Shown: positions 1-9,441, counted from the first letter of the stretch. The stretch: DNA of 34,020 nucleotides from JACQFK01 sp041482015 (GCA_041482015.1 JBGPCZ010000050.1:1-34020); one strand, 5' to 3'. Made by a program: numbers and translations. The notes: generated by a model from the letters alone, not told the origin.

Positions 1-1
1 G

Positions 2-354
2 ATCCGGAGCCGGCGGATCGACAAGCCCGCGAACGAGATGAAGGGTTACCAGGCGGACATCGGCAAGGGATACACGGGCTGCCTGTACGACGAGTCGCGC
101 CGAAACAAGATGCTGATCAAGACGGATCCCGAGCTGATCACGAAGCTCGAGAAGCCGGGCGAGTGGAACCACTACGAGATCCGCTGCGAGGGCCCGCGGT
201 GGTGCTGAAGGTGAACGGGACGCAGACGATCGACTACACGGAAGAGGACAAGAGCCTTGAGCAGGAGGGCCTGATCGGCCTGCAGATCCACGGCGGCAAC
301 AAGGCGGAAGTGTCGTTCCGCAACATCACGATCGAGCCGCTCCCAGGGAAGTAA
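2..354 (+). pseudogene. DUF1080 (3-keto-disaccharide hydrolase-type) protein, C-terminal part, frameshifted
   Basis: This is the 3' end of a gene that begins left of the window. Frame 2 reads a typical DUF1080 stretch (GYQADIGKGYTGCLYDESRR, then EKPGEWNHYEIRCEGPR) and hits TGA at 206-208. The family sequence resumes in frame 1 (VVLKVNGTQTIDY, then GLIGLQIHGG and VSFRNITIEPL) and runs to TAA at 352-354. Adding one G to the GG at 198-199 would restore CGG-GTG (Arg-Val) and join the halves seamlessly, so one base is missing in a G run. That could be a sequencing error or a true mutation. DUF1080 proteins are secreted concanavalin-like beta-sandwich proteins abundant in planctomycetes and linked to sugar or glycoside handling. 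The family call is secure; the substrate is unknown. Confidence 0.8.
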
Positions 355-741
355 CGGCCTCTCAGAAGGAAGCGCTCTCTGGGCCGTCGTGTAACAACGA
401 ACACAAGTCTCAGTGAGCTGACGCCGTAGCGCCCCGGCTCCTTTGAATTTTCACCCCGGGCGCGGCCGGGCCTCTATCAAAACCGTTGCCCACTCCTCTT
501 CTCCCGCCCCTCCCTTCCCATGACTTCCCCGCCTCACCCCCAAGGCTCGTTTGTCCGTCCTATCAACAGGTCGACCCGGCGTCCTCCTGGAATTCGTGGG
601 AATTCGTGATTGTCCCCTCTCCATCGCCGCGCCGGAGATACTCTTAGCCTGGGGTGGACGACTTGAATCCCCCTTCCGAACCCCGCGAAACCTGGAATTG
701 GAATCCGGAATTCCCGGGCTCAAGCCGAAAGGAGAGATCCG
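355..741. other. Intergenic gap with no convincing gene
   Basis: These 387 bases contain only short open frames whose translations are rich in Arg, Ser and Pro, typical of non-coding GC-rich DNA. The last bases hold a good ribosome binding site (AAAGGAGA, ending about 8 bases before the ATG at 742), so the leader of the next gene lies here. A 10-base direct repeat is present at 589-608. I see no clear promoter hexamer pair and no strong terminator hairpin. Confidence 0.6.
589..608. repeat. 10-base tandem direct repeat (two copies)
   Basis: The unit GGAATTCGTG occurs twice back to back at 589-598 and 599-608, about 135 bases ahead of the gene at 742. Two copies are too few to call a regulatory array. 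It could be a binding site for a dimeric regulator or chance. Confidence 0.5.
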
Positions 742-2100
742 ATGAGCCTCCTGCTGTGGAGCGCCCTGCTCGTCCTCCAGGCCGAGACGGCCGGAAAGGA
801 TCTTCCCCTCCAGGTTCCCGAAGGCTGGGAAAGCCGCCGGCAGGACGGCGTGCGGATGGTCCTGCCCAAGCAGGTCGAAGAGGGAAAGATCTACACCGTG
901 CTCGTGCCCGGGATGACCCGGAAGCTCGGCACGCTCCGGCTCGTCCTCGACGCCGCCCGGGAAACCCTCGGAGAAGTCGGAAAATTCTCGCCGGCGACCG
1001 ACCCGGTCCGGGGCAAGACCGACGGGCTATGGGAGTACGAGTTCGTGATCGGCACCCTCGAGAAGGACGGCCGGACCTTCATGGCCCAGGCCACGGGCCT
1101 GAGGAAGGAAGGGGAGGAAGCGGTCCTCCTGGTCCTCGCCGACAGCATCGAGACCATGCTGAAGTACGGAGACGGCCTGGGCGCGATGATCCGGTCCGTG
1201 GGAGCGCCGAAGGTCGCCCCGGCGGCCGGCGCCGGAGTCGCAACGTCCGCCAAGGATCTGAAGGTCGTGATGCCCGCGGGCTGGATGGCGACCGATCAGG
1301 ACGGGGCCGTCCTCCTCGAGAAATGGGAGAACAAGGGAAGCACCTATGGCACGGAGCGGAACCTCCGGCTCGTGATCCTTCCCTCCCGGCCGGTCCAGGA
1401 GAATCTCCGGAAGACGTTCCTGGCCGCCTGGACGGAGCAGATCAAGCCGATCCTGGAAACGACCATCGCACCGCTCCCGATGCTGCGCCGGCTGAAGTCG
1501 GGGCTGGCGGTCGCGTACGACGTCGACGATCGGGCGAAGAACCTCAAGGGAGGCCCGCTGGTCGGAGGCCTGTACCTCCTGTCGCAGGGGAAGCTCGTGG
1601 TACCGATCGTCTCCCTCGCGAACGGGTTTTCGTCCGGGCTGGAGGCCGATCTCGTCGCCCTGTTTGAATCCGCGGAGATTTCGGGCGCCGGCGCCGGGCA
1701 AGCCGCGCTCTATGACGCCGCGGACCTCGCCGGGCGCTGGGACAAGAGCAGCTGCTCGCTCGCCAGCTTCGTCACGGCGGGCGGAGCCTTCGCGGGCGAC
1801 GCCTCGGTCTCTATCGACGAGACCTTCACCTTTAACGGCGACGAGAGCTACACCTACGAGTTCACGGGCCTGGGGAGGACGGCGATGCACACAAAACACC
1901 AGGGCCAGTGGAAGCTCGACGACATGGCGCTGGTCCTGACGGAAAAGAAGCCCGAGCGCTACCGCCTCTTCGGCACCGGCTCGGACCCCAAGGCCGGCCG
2001 CTTCCTGGTGATGAGCATCGCGGCGGACACGACGGAGCAGCTCGACCTTACCCATCCCCGCCGCATGCTCTCGGGATCCTGGTTCAAGAAGAAGGAATAG
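742..2100 (+). CDS. Secreted protein with two similar N-terminal domains and a lipocalin-like C-terminus, unknown function
   Basis: A 452-residue protein. The start is fixed by AAAGGAGA about 8 bases upstream and by a short hydrophobic N-terminus (LLLWSALLVLQA) that looks like a signal peptide. Two related segments are visible, one beginning near residue 25 (LPLQVPEGW) and one near residue 172 (LKVVMPAGWMATDQDG). Each is followed by a region that resembles the other loosely. The C-terminal part (about 325-450: LAGRWDKSS, then TFTFNGDESYTYEF and GQWKLDDMALVL) resembles small lipocalin-like beta-barrel domains that bind or sense small molecules. No catalytic motif is recognised. The stop lies 13 bases from the convergent stop of the heme protein at 2114. 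An extracytoplasmic location is likely; the function is unknown. Confidence 0.75.
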   Translation: MSLLLWSALLVLQAETAGKDLPLQVPEGWESRRQDGVRMVLPKQVEEGKIYTVLVPGMTRKLGTLRLVLDAARETLGEVGKFSPATDPVRGKTDGLWEYEFVIGTLEKDGRTFMAQATGLRKEGEEAVLLVLADSIETMLKYGDGLGAMIRSVGAPKVAPAAGAGVATSAKDLKVVMPAGWMATDQDGAVLLEKWENKGSTYGTERNLRLVILPSRPVQENLRKTFLAAWTEQIKPILETTIAPLPMLRRLKSGLAVAYDVDDRAKNLKGGPLVGGLYLLSQGKLVVPIVSLANGFSSGLEADLVALFESAEISGAGAGQAALYDAADLAGRWDKSSCSLASFVTAGGAFAGDASVSIDETFTFNGDESYTYEFTGLGRTAMHTKHQGQWKLDDMALVLTEKKPERYRLFGTGSDPKAGRFLVMSIAADTTEQLDLTHPRRMLSGSWFKKKE

Positions 2101-2113
2101 CGGCCCATCCGCC

Positions 2114-4936
2114 TTACCGAAGCGACTCCAGGTAGGCGATCAGATCGGCGGCCTCCTGGGCCGTCAGGTGCTGGAGCAGCCCGTCGGGCATGAGCGATTT
2201 CAGCTGCGGGACGATCCTTTCGACCGATCCCAGGGCGAGTCGCGTCTCCTTGTCCGCATCCTTCAAGACCAGGTCCGTCTCCGTCTTTGAGATGACGATG
2301 CCGCTCAGCACGTCCCCGGACTTCGTCTGAAGGATCGAGGCCGCGTACTTCGGGTCGACCTTCTTGGACGGCTCCAGGATCGACTCCAGCAGCTGGGCCC
2401 GGGTGTTCTTTACTGCGATCTTCGACAGGTCCGGACCGACGGTCTCTGCGCCCGCCCCGATCCGGTGGCACTTCACGCACTGGAGCGCCGGATTGGCAAA
2501 CATCGCCCGGCCGCGGTCGGCGTCCCCCTTCAACTCCAGGATCCTCTCGGGCTTGAAGGTGAGACCCAGCCGTTCCCGTCGCTGGGCGGGCGGCTCGAAG
2601 GTCTCGAAAAGGTCCCGCACCATTCCCGGGGGGAGCCCCAACGCCTTCCGGACCGCCTCCTTCCGCGCCGGCTCGGGAAGCGTCTCCAGTGCGGCCCGCA
2701 GATCGAGCGCGCCCGTGGTCGACGACAGCAGGCGATCGAAGTCGTTCTTCGACAACGCCGAGCGATTCGCGGCCCGGGCGTCGCGCGCCGCCTCTTCGCA
2801 GGGCGCTTCCGGACGCGCGGCGATCCAGCGCCGGAGCAGCCGCACGCCCGCCTCGTCCACGGCCTCCGATCCGACCTGGGGCATCCTCCCCTGGCCGAGC
2901 TTCGAGACGCGGAACAGGAGCGCCGACCGCGACGGATCCCCGCCGCACACGAGATACGGATCGGTGAGGTCGAACATCCCCAGCGTGGGACGGACCGACT
3001 CGAGATTCATCTCCGCGGCGGGAACGTCGGGCAGCAGGATGATCTTGGCCGCGCCTCCGCCGCCGAACCGGTGGCAATGGGCGCAGTTGACGGCGAGATA
3101 CGATCGCGCGCGATCGTCGAGCGGCGCGTTCTCGTCATAGGGATCGACGAGCGGCTTGGGGCTCGGAATCGACTTCGAGAGGATCTCCTGATCTTTGAAC
3201 GCGCGCAGCGGCTCGCTCCGGAGCTGCGCGCCGTTGACCGTCAGCGAATACCCGGGCCACGGATTGTGACAGGTGAGACAGGTCGACCGCGCGAGGACCT
3301 TCCATTTCCGCCCTTCCCCCAGGTCGACCTGGGCGCCCTCCGGGGGCGCGAGCGCGGCATCGGTCTGCGCCTCGTTCCAGACATAGGAGTACGCATTCCA
3401 CGACTGCCCGTCGAAGTGGAGGATCTGGGTTTCGAGCCTCCTCTTTCCCATGGAAAGCGTCTTCGCGAGGACGCTGTCCCTGGGCCAGACGCTTTCTTTC
3501 GGCCAGTCGCGGGCCTTGTCGACGAGCTGGATCGTCTCCCGGCCCGGGATGGCCAGCCACCGCTCGGCCGAGGCGCCGTCGGTCCAGGCCGGGGCGTTGA
3601 TCGCGTAAGGGATCACGCCCGGCTCTGGGACCTGCGCCGCAACCGCGGAAAATAGTCCCGTCCGGCTGAGCGCGGCCGGGAAGTCGGCATTGCGCGCGCC
3701 GGCCTCGTTCACCACGAGCCGGTGGATGCCGCCGCCTTCGTAGTCCACCAGGAGCAGTTCGCCGTCCGCCTCCTGGGCCCAGCCGACGATGCGTGCGGTT
3801 GTGCGGGCCGCCTCGATGCGCTCCCCGAGCGCCGTTCCCTTCACCGGGTTGGCGAAGACGCGACGCGTCTCCCAGTCGCCGTAGAAGTACCATCCCTCGA
3901 ACCCCTTGAGCCGCTTGCCGTGGTAGACGAAGCCCCCGGTGATCGACGCCATGACCGGATGGGGGACCGCGTGGGCCGGAGGGTGGATCGGCGTCGGCCC
4001 ACGCTTCGCGTCCGGGAGGCAGACCTCCGGACCCTCCATCGCGCTCCAGCCGTAGTTCGCGCCCTTCTCGGCGGCGTAGATCATCTCCCATCGCTCCCAG
4101 CCCACGTCGCCGACCCAGAGCTGTCCCGTCGCGCGGTCGAAGTTCATCCGCCACGGATTGCGCAGGCCGTAACACCACACCTCCGGCCGGGCCTTTTCGA
4201 CCCCGACGAACGGATTGTCCGGCGGGACCGCGTAGGGAAGCCCGATCGAGGTGCGGTGGACATCAATCCTGAGGATGGACGACAGCAGGTCGCTGATGTC
4301 CTGGCCGGTCTTGCGGCGGTCCGGCGGGCTGGGGTCTTCTCCATCCCCGGTGGAGATGTAGAGGAAGCCGTCGTTCCCGAACTGGAGATCGCACCCGTTG
4401 TGGCCTTCCGCCAGCCAGGAGAGGAGGACCTCCTCGCTCGCGGGATCGATGCGGGGCGGGTCCGCGTCGGTCACCCGGAATCGCGAGACCCGCGAGCCGT
4501 TCTCCAGCGGGTGCTTGCGGTCCTTGGAGCCGAGGACATACATGACGTAGCACTGCCGGTTCTTCTCGAACCGGGGATCGAAGGCGATCGAGAAGCTCTG
4601 GCGGATCCCCCGGCAACCCTCGATCTTCTCCCAGCCCCGGATCTCCTTGGGGAGGTCGATGAACAGGTCGGCCTTGTCGCAGGCGGGGTCATTGCGGAAC
4701 GTGTAGAGCATCCCTTTTTCTTCGACCAGGACGTACCGCTTCCCCCCGGGGAACGGGACGAGGGCGACCGGCGCCTTGAAGGCGAGTCGCGGGAACGCCC
4801 GGTCGGCGCGGAAGGGCGGAGGCGGTTCGGGCGAGCCCGTGAGATGCGAGGTCGTCCAGGGGATGCGGTCGGAAGCCTGCGGGGCGGCGGCGGAGACGAA
4901 TCCGAGGGCCGCGATGGCAAACAGGGCGCGATGCAT
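2114..4936 (-). CDS. PQQ-dependent sugar dehydrogenase-like protein fused to c-type heme domains
   Basis: A secreted oxidoreductase of 940 residues from the ATG at 4936. An in-frame start at 5089 would put 51 residues ahead of the signal peptide (MHRALFAIAALGFVSAAA), so I chose 4936, which has a G-rich stretch just upstream. Residues about 45-450 form a six-bladed propeller of the soluble glucose/sorbosone dehydrogenase family, with the conserved EGHNG (His179), LQFGNDGFLYISTGDGEDP and LRNPWRMNFD motifs. Residues about 460-760 match the HNE_0200-type region (TIGR03806) with heme motifs CLTCH (553) and CAHCH (618). The C-terminus carries CVKCH (820) in a domain of the Pirellula/Verrucomicrobium heme-binding type (TIGR02603). 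It probably oxidises a sugar or polyol in the periplasm and passes electrons to cytochromes. PQQ as cofactor and the substrate are inferred. Confidence 0.85.
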   Translation of the reverse strand: MHRALFAIAALGFVSAAAPQASDRIPWTTSHLTGSPEPPPPFRADRAFPRLAFKAPVALVPFPGGKRYVLVEEKGMLYTFRNDPACDKADLFIDLPKEIRGWEKIEGCRGIRQSFSIAFDPRFEKNRQCYVMYVLGSKDRKHPLENGSRVSRFRVTDADPPRIDPASEEVLLSWLAEGHNGCDLQFGNDGFLYISTGDGEDPSPPDRRKTGQDISDLLSSILRIDVHRTSIGLPYAVPPDNPFVGVEKARPEVWCYGLRNPWRMNFDRATGQLWVGDVGWERWEMIYAAEKGANYGWSAMEGPEVCLPDAKRGPTPIHPPAHAVPHPVMASITGGFVYHGKRLKGFEGWYFYGDWETRRVFANPVKGTALGERIEAARTTARIVGWAQEADGELLLVDYEGGGIHRLVVNEAGARNADFPAALSRTGLFSAVAAQVPEPGVIPYAINAPAWTDGASAERWLAIPGRETIQLVDKARDWPKESVWPRDSVLAKTLSMGKRRLETQILHFDGQSWNAYSYVWNEAQTDAALAPPEGAQVDLGEGRKWKVLARSTCLTCHNPWPGYSLTVNGAQLRSEPLRAFKDQEILSKSIPSPKPLVDPYDENAPLDDRARSYLAVNCAHCHRFGGGGAAKIILLPDVPAAEMNLESVRPTLGMFDLTDPYLVCGGDPSRSALLFRVSKLGQGRMPQVGSEAVDEAGVRLLRRWIAARPEAPCEEAARDARAANRSALSKNDFDRLLSSTTGALDLRAALETLPEPARKEAVRKALGLPPGMVRDLFETFEPPAQRRERLGLTFKPERILELKGDADRGRAMFANPALQCVKCHRIGAGAETVGPDLSKIAVKNTRAQLLESILEPSKKVDPKYAASILQTKSGDVLSGIVISKTETDLVLKDADKETRLALGSVERIVPQLKSLMPDGLLQHLTAQEAADLIAYLESLR

Positions 4937-5121
4937 CCAAGACCCCCCGACTCTTCGAATCGTCAGGATACCCAATTCTAGTGGCTCGGCAACCCTATGA
5001 AATAACACCGTTCGGACACGCTTATAGAAGGGCGATTCAACGGGAATCACCGATCGAGAGTTAGAATAGGGGGGTCGCGACCCACTCATGAGGCGAGCGG
5101 GACGAGACTCCGTGAGGCCCC
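4937..5121. promoter_or_regulatory. Divergent promoter region
   Basis: These 185 bases separate the divergent starts at 4936 (minus) and 5122 (plus). A TAGAAT box, one mismatch from the consensus -10 element, lies on the minus strand at 4975-4980, 39 bases before the minus start. Another lies on the plus strand at 5062-5067, 55 bases before the plus start. Neither has a clear -35 element at 16-18 bases, so an activator or alternative sigma factor may be involved. The assignment is tentative. Confidence 0.35.
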
Positions 5122-7509
5122 ATGCGAACCTTGATCGCCCTGGTCCTGTTCCTGCCGGCCCAGGCGGCGCCGCCGGAGGCCCTGCGCCTCCCCTGCACCG
5201 CCGACACCCAGCTCTCCACCTCCCACGGCGAAGAGAACCTGAACGGCGGCGGACGGTCCACGCTCCGGCTCAAGGGCATCGAAGACCTGGCGATCCTCGA
5301 CTTCGACGTCTCGCTCCTCAAGGGGCGCATCGTCGAAGAAGCCAGGCTGTTCGTCTTCCCCACCGGGGCCCACAAGCTGCGCATGATCGGCCTCTCCACG
5401 ATCGGCACTCCGTGGAACGAAGGGACCGGCACCGGCACCCCCGCGAAGCCCGGCGAGTGTTCCTTCATGGAAGCCGCCCACGCCGAGCGTCCGTGGGGCC
5501 ACCCGGGGTCCGACTTCCACGCCGTCTCGTTCGGGCGGGGCGGCTCCCTCTGGTTCGACCGCGAGCTGAAGCCCCAGGCCGACGGGTGGGCGTCGCTCGA
5601 AGTCCCGCCCGCACTCCTTCACGCCCTGGCGGAGGGAAACTCGTTCGGGCTCGGCCTCTCGGACGAGCACAGCGAGACGGGGCACAACAACAGCATCTAC
5701 AGCCGCGAGCAGACCGCGAAGGCGCCGTATCTCGTCGTCTCGCGATGGAAGCAGGGAACGGCGCCGCCCTCCGGGGCTAAGCGCCAGGGTGCGCCGCTGG
5801 CGAAGAAGATCGTCGACCGCTCGACCGAGATCCTCCGCAAGACCCCGGCCCCGGCCTCCGTGCCCCCCGCCACGACCCCCGAAGGTTCGAAATACAAGGT
5901 CCTCTATGAAGGCGAGACCAACCTCGACGCTCCCGCCGCGGGCCGTCTTTGGGACGGCCGCTCGATCACGCTCGAGGCCGCGCGCGGGGAGCACGTCGGC
6001 TTCGAGCTCTGCGTCGAACTTCCGCAGTCCCGCACGGTCGGGTTGGACGGGCCCGGATTCGCCGCCAGCCGCGTGCTCGCGGTCGGCTCCACGTTCGACC
6101 CGCTGGTCCCCGTGGCGGGCGAGGTCTCGGGAAAGGCGCTCTTCCACGTCGAACGGTACGTCCCGAAAGCCGCGGCCCCCGGCGAGCAGAAGCTCGCCTT
6201 GACGCTGAAGATCGGCGGTGCCGAGATCCCGATCCCGGTCGTCCTCCGCGTCCATCCGGCGACGATCCCCGACGCGCTTTCGTTCCAGGTTTCGCTCAAC
6301 GCCTACGGCTCGCCGGGCGACCGGATGGGCGACAAGCCGGGCTCGCCGGCCTTCATGGAGCTGGAGCGCGCGTTCCACCGCCTGGCGCACGAGCACCGGG
6401 CGACGCTCGCCATCGTTCCGTACTCCCATCGAGGATTCCTCCAGTGGGGCGTGGTCCCCGAGGTCCGCCGCACCGGCGCGAAGGTGGAGGTCAGTTCCTG
6501 GGCGACCTTCGACGAGCGGTGGGGGCCCTACTTCGACGGGAGCGCGTTCAAAGGGCTGCCGCGCGACGGCGTGCCCATGGCCCACGCCTACTGGCCGATG
6601 CACGAGAACTGGCCGCTGCCGATCAACGAGTACTATTCTTACCAGGGAAAGCCCGAGGATCACTGGCGCGACGCGCCTCCTCCCGACCAGGCGTTTGCCG
6701 AGGACTACGGGAAGGCCTTTGCGGCGATCGTCCGGGAGTTCGGAAGCCACGCCGTGTCCAAGGGCTGGACGCGCACGCAGTTCCAGGTCTTCCTCAACAA
6801 CAAGCCCGACGTCCGGTTCCAGCGCCACCAGGCCGAGGGGTCCTGGTGGCGGCTCGACGAGCCGGTCTCTGTCGAGGACCACCTGGCGCTCCGCCATTTC
6901 GGGCGGCGCGCGGCGGAGGCCGCGAAGGACCTGAAGTCGATCGACATCAAGTTCCGCGCCGACCTCTCGAGGCCCCAGTGCCGGCGGGACCTCCTCGACG
7001 GGATCCTCGGCCTGGACGTGGTGGCCGGCACGTACCGCCGTTACCCGGAGCTCGTCTTCAACCGCGGCGAGGAGGTGTGGATCTACGGCGGCGTCCCGAT
7101 CGGCGGGAGCGGCCAGGCGGCGCGCGCGTGGACGATCCAGTGCTATCTCGACGGAGCCGACGGCGTGGTCCCGTGGCTCGCCCTGGGAGACGCCGCGGCT
7201 TGGGACAGGCCCCAGGACACGGCCCTCCTCCTGCCCCCGAAGGCCGGGATGGAAAAGCGGGCCTACGCCACGCTCCGGCTCAAGGGTCTCCGGCGCGGCG
7301 AGCAGGACGCCGAACTCCTGCGGCTCGCGCTCCTCAAGGTGAAAGCGGCCCGCGAGGATGTGCGCGAGGGCCTGGCCGCGTCCCTGGGACTGCTCGGCAC
7401 GTTCAAGAAAGACTCCGAAACGGACGCGGGGCGGGTCGATTACGGCCGTCTCGACCCCGACCGCTTCGAAGCGATGCACCGATCCCTCTTGGAGGTCCTG
7501 GACAAATGA
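5122..7509 (+). CDS. Secreted glycoside hydrolase-like protein with DUF4091 domain
   Basis: A 795-residue protein with a signal peptide (MRTLIALVLFLPAQA). Residues about 25-215 resemble the DNRLRE/CBM96-type beta-sandwich found beside polysaccharide-active domains (GGGRSTLRLKG, DFDVSLLKG, YLVVSRW at its end). Residues about 255-390 form a second beta region. From about 390 to the end lies a TIM-barrel-like part ending in a DUF4091 segment (WIYGGVPIGGSGQAARAW, then YLDGADGVVPWLALGD and LRLKGLRRGEQDAELLRLA). A WWRLDEP motif near residue 575 is a candidate active-site Asp/Glu. It is the first gene of a plus-strand operon: its TGA overlaps the next ATG. A role in extracytoplasmic glycan cleavage is inferred from the family; the substrate is unknown. 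A long open frame on the opposite strand is a shadow. Confidence 0.8.
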   Translation: MRTLIALVLFLPAQAAPPEALRLPCTADTQLSTSHGEENLNGGGRSTLRLKGIEDLAILDFDVSLLKGRIVEEARLFVFPTGAHKLRMIGLSTIGTPWNEGTGTGTPAKPGECSFMEAAHAERPWGHPGSDFHAVSFGRGGSLWFDRELKPQADGWASLEVPPALLHALAEGNSFGLGLSDEHSETGHNNSIYSREQTAKAPYLVVSRWKQGTAPPSGAKRQGAPLAKKIVDRSTEILRKTPAPASVPPATTPEGSKYKVLYEGETNLDAPAAGRLWDGRSITLEAARGEHVGFELCVELPQSRTVGLDGPGFAASRVLAVGSTFDPLVPVAGEVSGKALFHVERYVPKAAAPGEQKLALTLKIGGAEIPIPVVLRVHPATIPDALSFQVSLNAYGSPGDRMGDKPGSPAFMELERAFHRLAHEHRATLAIVPYSHRGFLQWGVVPEVRRTGAKVEVSSWATFDERWGPYFDGSAFKGLPRDGVPMAHAYWPMHENWPLPINEYYSYQGKPEDHWRDAPPPDQAFAEDYGKAFAAIVREFGSHAVSKGWTRTQFQVFLNNKPDVRFQRHQAEGSWWRLDEPVSVEDHLALRHFGRRAAEAAKDLKSIDIKFRADLSRPQCRRDLLDGILGLDVVAGTYRRYPELVFNRGEEVWIYGGVPIGGSGQAARAWTIQCYLDGADGVVPWLALGDAAAWDRPQDTALLLPPKAGMEKRAYATLRLKGLRRGEQDAELLRLALLKVKAAREDVREGLAASLGLLGTFKKDSETDAGRVDYGRLDPDRFEAMHRSLLEVLDK

Positions 7510-9437
7510 TGATGCTTGCCGCGTTCGCCGCGTTCGCCCTTCAGCAGACGCCCGAGGAGGCGCTCGCCCGCAAGTGCGACAGCCAGATCCCGTGGATCGT
7601 CGACGGGACCGAGCTCATCGACATGGAGCTCGCGAAAGGCCACCATCCCCAGTACCCGGAGGCCCGCGAGCCGAAGAACTACACGGTCGACCGCGCGGCG
7701 CTCCTGGCGAAGGCCCGCGCGCAGGCGGCGGAGAAGAACCGGCTCATCCTCTGGTACTGCCCGCGCGTCAGCGGACTCCACATGTACCGCGCGATCCTGC
7801 CCGATCGCTATATGAAGGCGGTCGCGTTCACCGATCCCGGCGTGGTTGACCTGGTCGCGAGCAAGTTCGTGCCGCTCCGGATGTGCTCGGACGCCGACTC
7901 CGGCGCCGCGCTCGGCATCAAGGCCTTCGAGTTTGTCGAGCCCGGCTTCATCATCCTCTCGCCCGACGGCAAGGTCCTCCACACGATCGACAAGCTCCGC
8001 ACGTTCAACGCCGACTGGATCCGCGCGGCGCTCGTCGCGGTGCTCCGGGCCCATCCCGAGTTCAACCGCCCGGCAGGCGATTCGGTCGAGGCGCTGATCC
8101 GCGGCGGCGACGACGAGAAGGCCTTCGACAAGGCCTCCGTCGAGCAGAAGGCGCAGATCCTCCGGCGGCAGGGGAAGTTCGAGGAGGTCCTCCGCCTCGA
8201 CTGTTCGGGCACCCAGAAAGGGATGGCGCTGCTGGGCCTGCAGAAATTCGACGAAGCGCGCAAGCGGCTTGAGGCCGAGAGCAGCCCCGAGGCCCTCTAT
8301 GGGCTGGCCGTCATCGACGGCTGGACGGGCAAGGATCCCTCCGCCCATCTGAAGGTGGTCCTGCAGAAGCACCCCGATTCACCGTGGGCCTGGAAGGCCG
8401 CCGCGAATCTCGTCAAGGCCGAGGACTCCCTTCCCCAAGGCCCCCTCTCCCACCACCTTGAGGACTTCTTTCTCAAGCCCCCCCAGGGGATTCCGGCGAC
8501 CACCCGGCTGCCGGCGGAGAACGGGGACGTCGCGGCGCGCCGGGCGCTGGACTTCCTCCTGCGGGCCCAGTGGGAGGATGGCAGCTGGCGCGACGCGCGC
8601 TATGCCTACTGGCCCGATCCGCAGATCCTCCCGAACGTCTTCACCGCGGTGACGGCGCTCTCGGCGCTCGCGCTCGTCGAGTGGCGCGACCTCGCGCCCG
8701 AGCGGGTCGACGCGGCGCTCAAAAAGGCCGACGCCTATCTCCGCGACGCCTCGCACACCGCGCCCGACCAGCACGAGGAGACCTACGCCCACGCGTTCCG
8801 GCTCCATTATTTCGCCAAGCGGAAGGAGACGGCGGCGTTCGGGCCGATCGTCGCGCGACTGGCGGCGATGCAGGACAAGGAAGGCTTCTGGTGCCACGAG
8901 TACCAGAATGCGTTCTCGACGGCCGCCGTCGTCCACGCGCTCTCCGTGGCGAAGGCCGCCGGCGCGGACGTGCCCGACGCGCTCTTCAAGCGGGCGGCCT
9001 CGGCGCTCCTCTCCCAGCGCGGAGACTCGAACCGGTTTGCCTACCGCGCGGGCGAGTCCCCGGACAACGAGAAGAGCACGAGCTCGCGCACGCCCCTCTG
9101 CGAGATGGCGCTCGTCGAGTGCGGCACGAAGGAGCCGACGAACGTGGCGGCGGGGGTCGAGCGGTACTGGAAGTTCTACCCGCGCGCCTCGGCGGTCCGG
9201 CTCTGCGACTACCACTCGGACGGCCGCCTCGCGGGATTCTTCTTCTTCCACGCCGCCTTCCACACGCTCGAGGCGACCCGGACGGTCCAGGGCCCGGTCC
9301 GCGAAGACTCGCTCAAGCGCTTTCGCGAGATGCTTCTCGCCATCCCCGAGTGGGACGGGAGCTACGTGGACAGCCACGAGATCGGCAAGAGCTACGGTAC
9401 GGCGATGGCCTTGATCCTCATGGCCCGCTCGAGGTGA
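7506..9437 (+). CDS. Thioredoxin-fold-like plus alpha/alpha-toroid (prenyltransferase/terpene-cyclase-like) protein
   Basis: A 643-residue protein. The frame stays open far upstream, but the real start is one of three consecutive ATGs at 7506-7514. It overlaps the previous stop as ATGA and is preceded by GGAGG at 7491-7495, so translation is coupled. The N-terminus is hydrophobic (MMMLAAFAAFAL) and may be a short signal peptide. Residues about 60-185 look like a thioredoxin-like domain (RLILWYCPR, then FVEPGFIILSPDGKVL with the expected cis-Pro region) but lack a CxxC. Residues about 195-310 may be helical repeats. Residues about 330-643 form a helical toroid with QW-like repeats (RAQWEDGSW, AMQDKEGFW, IPEWDGSY). 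Such domains occur in many planctomycete secreted proteins and need not be cyclases. It sits between two glycosidase-like genes, suggesting a part in the same process. Confidence 0.75.
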   Translation: MMMLAAFAAFALQQTPEEALARKCDSQIPWIVDGTELIDMELAKGHHPQYPEAREPKNYTVDRAALLAKARAQAAEKNRLILWYCPRVSGLHMYRAILPDRYMKAVAFTDPGVVDLVASKFVPLRMCSDADSGAALGIKAFEFVEPGFIILSPDGKVLHTIDKLRTFNADWIRAALVAVLRAHPEFNRPAGDSVEALIRGGDDEKAFDKASVEQKAQILRRQGKFEEVLRLDCSGTQKGMALLGLQKFDEARKRLEAESSPEALYGLAVIDGWTGKDPSAHLKVVLQKHPDSPWAWKAAANLVKAEDSLPQGPLSHHLEDFFLKPPQGIPATTRLPAENGDVAARRALDFLLRAQWEDGSWRDARYAYWPDPQILPNVFTAVTALSALALVEWRDLAPERVDAALKKADAYLRDASHTAPDQHEETYAHAFRLHYFAKRKETAAFGPIVARLAAMQDKEGFWCHEYQNAFSTAAVVHALSVAKAAGADVPDALFKRAASALLSQRGDSNRFAYRAGESPDNEKSTSSRTPLCEMALVECGTKEPTNVAAGVERYWKFYPRASAVRLCDYHSDGRLAGFFFFHAAFHTLEATRTVQGPVREDSLKRFREMLLAIPEWDGSYVDSHEIGKSYGTAMALILMARSR

Positions 9438-9441
9438 TGCG

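Noticed and set aside
451..723. A 90-codon minus-strand frame in the 355-741 gap
   Set aside because: Composition is dominated by Arg, Ser, Pro and Gly, with no ribosome binding site and no motif.
5086..7479. A 797-codon open frame on the minus strand, nearly as long as the plus-strand gene it covers
   Set aside because: Its translation is rich in Arg, Val, Gly and Asp without domain motifs. The plus strand has a signal peptide, DUF4091 motifs and operon coupling.
5949..7505. In-frame upstream extension of the thioredoxin-like/toroid gene by 519 codons
   Set aside because: It lies out of frame over the DUF4091 gene and reads as Arg/Pro/Gly-rich shadow. The real start has GGAGG and an ATGA overlap at 7506.
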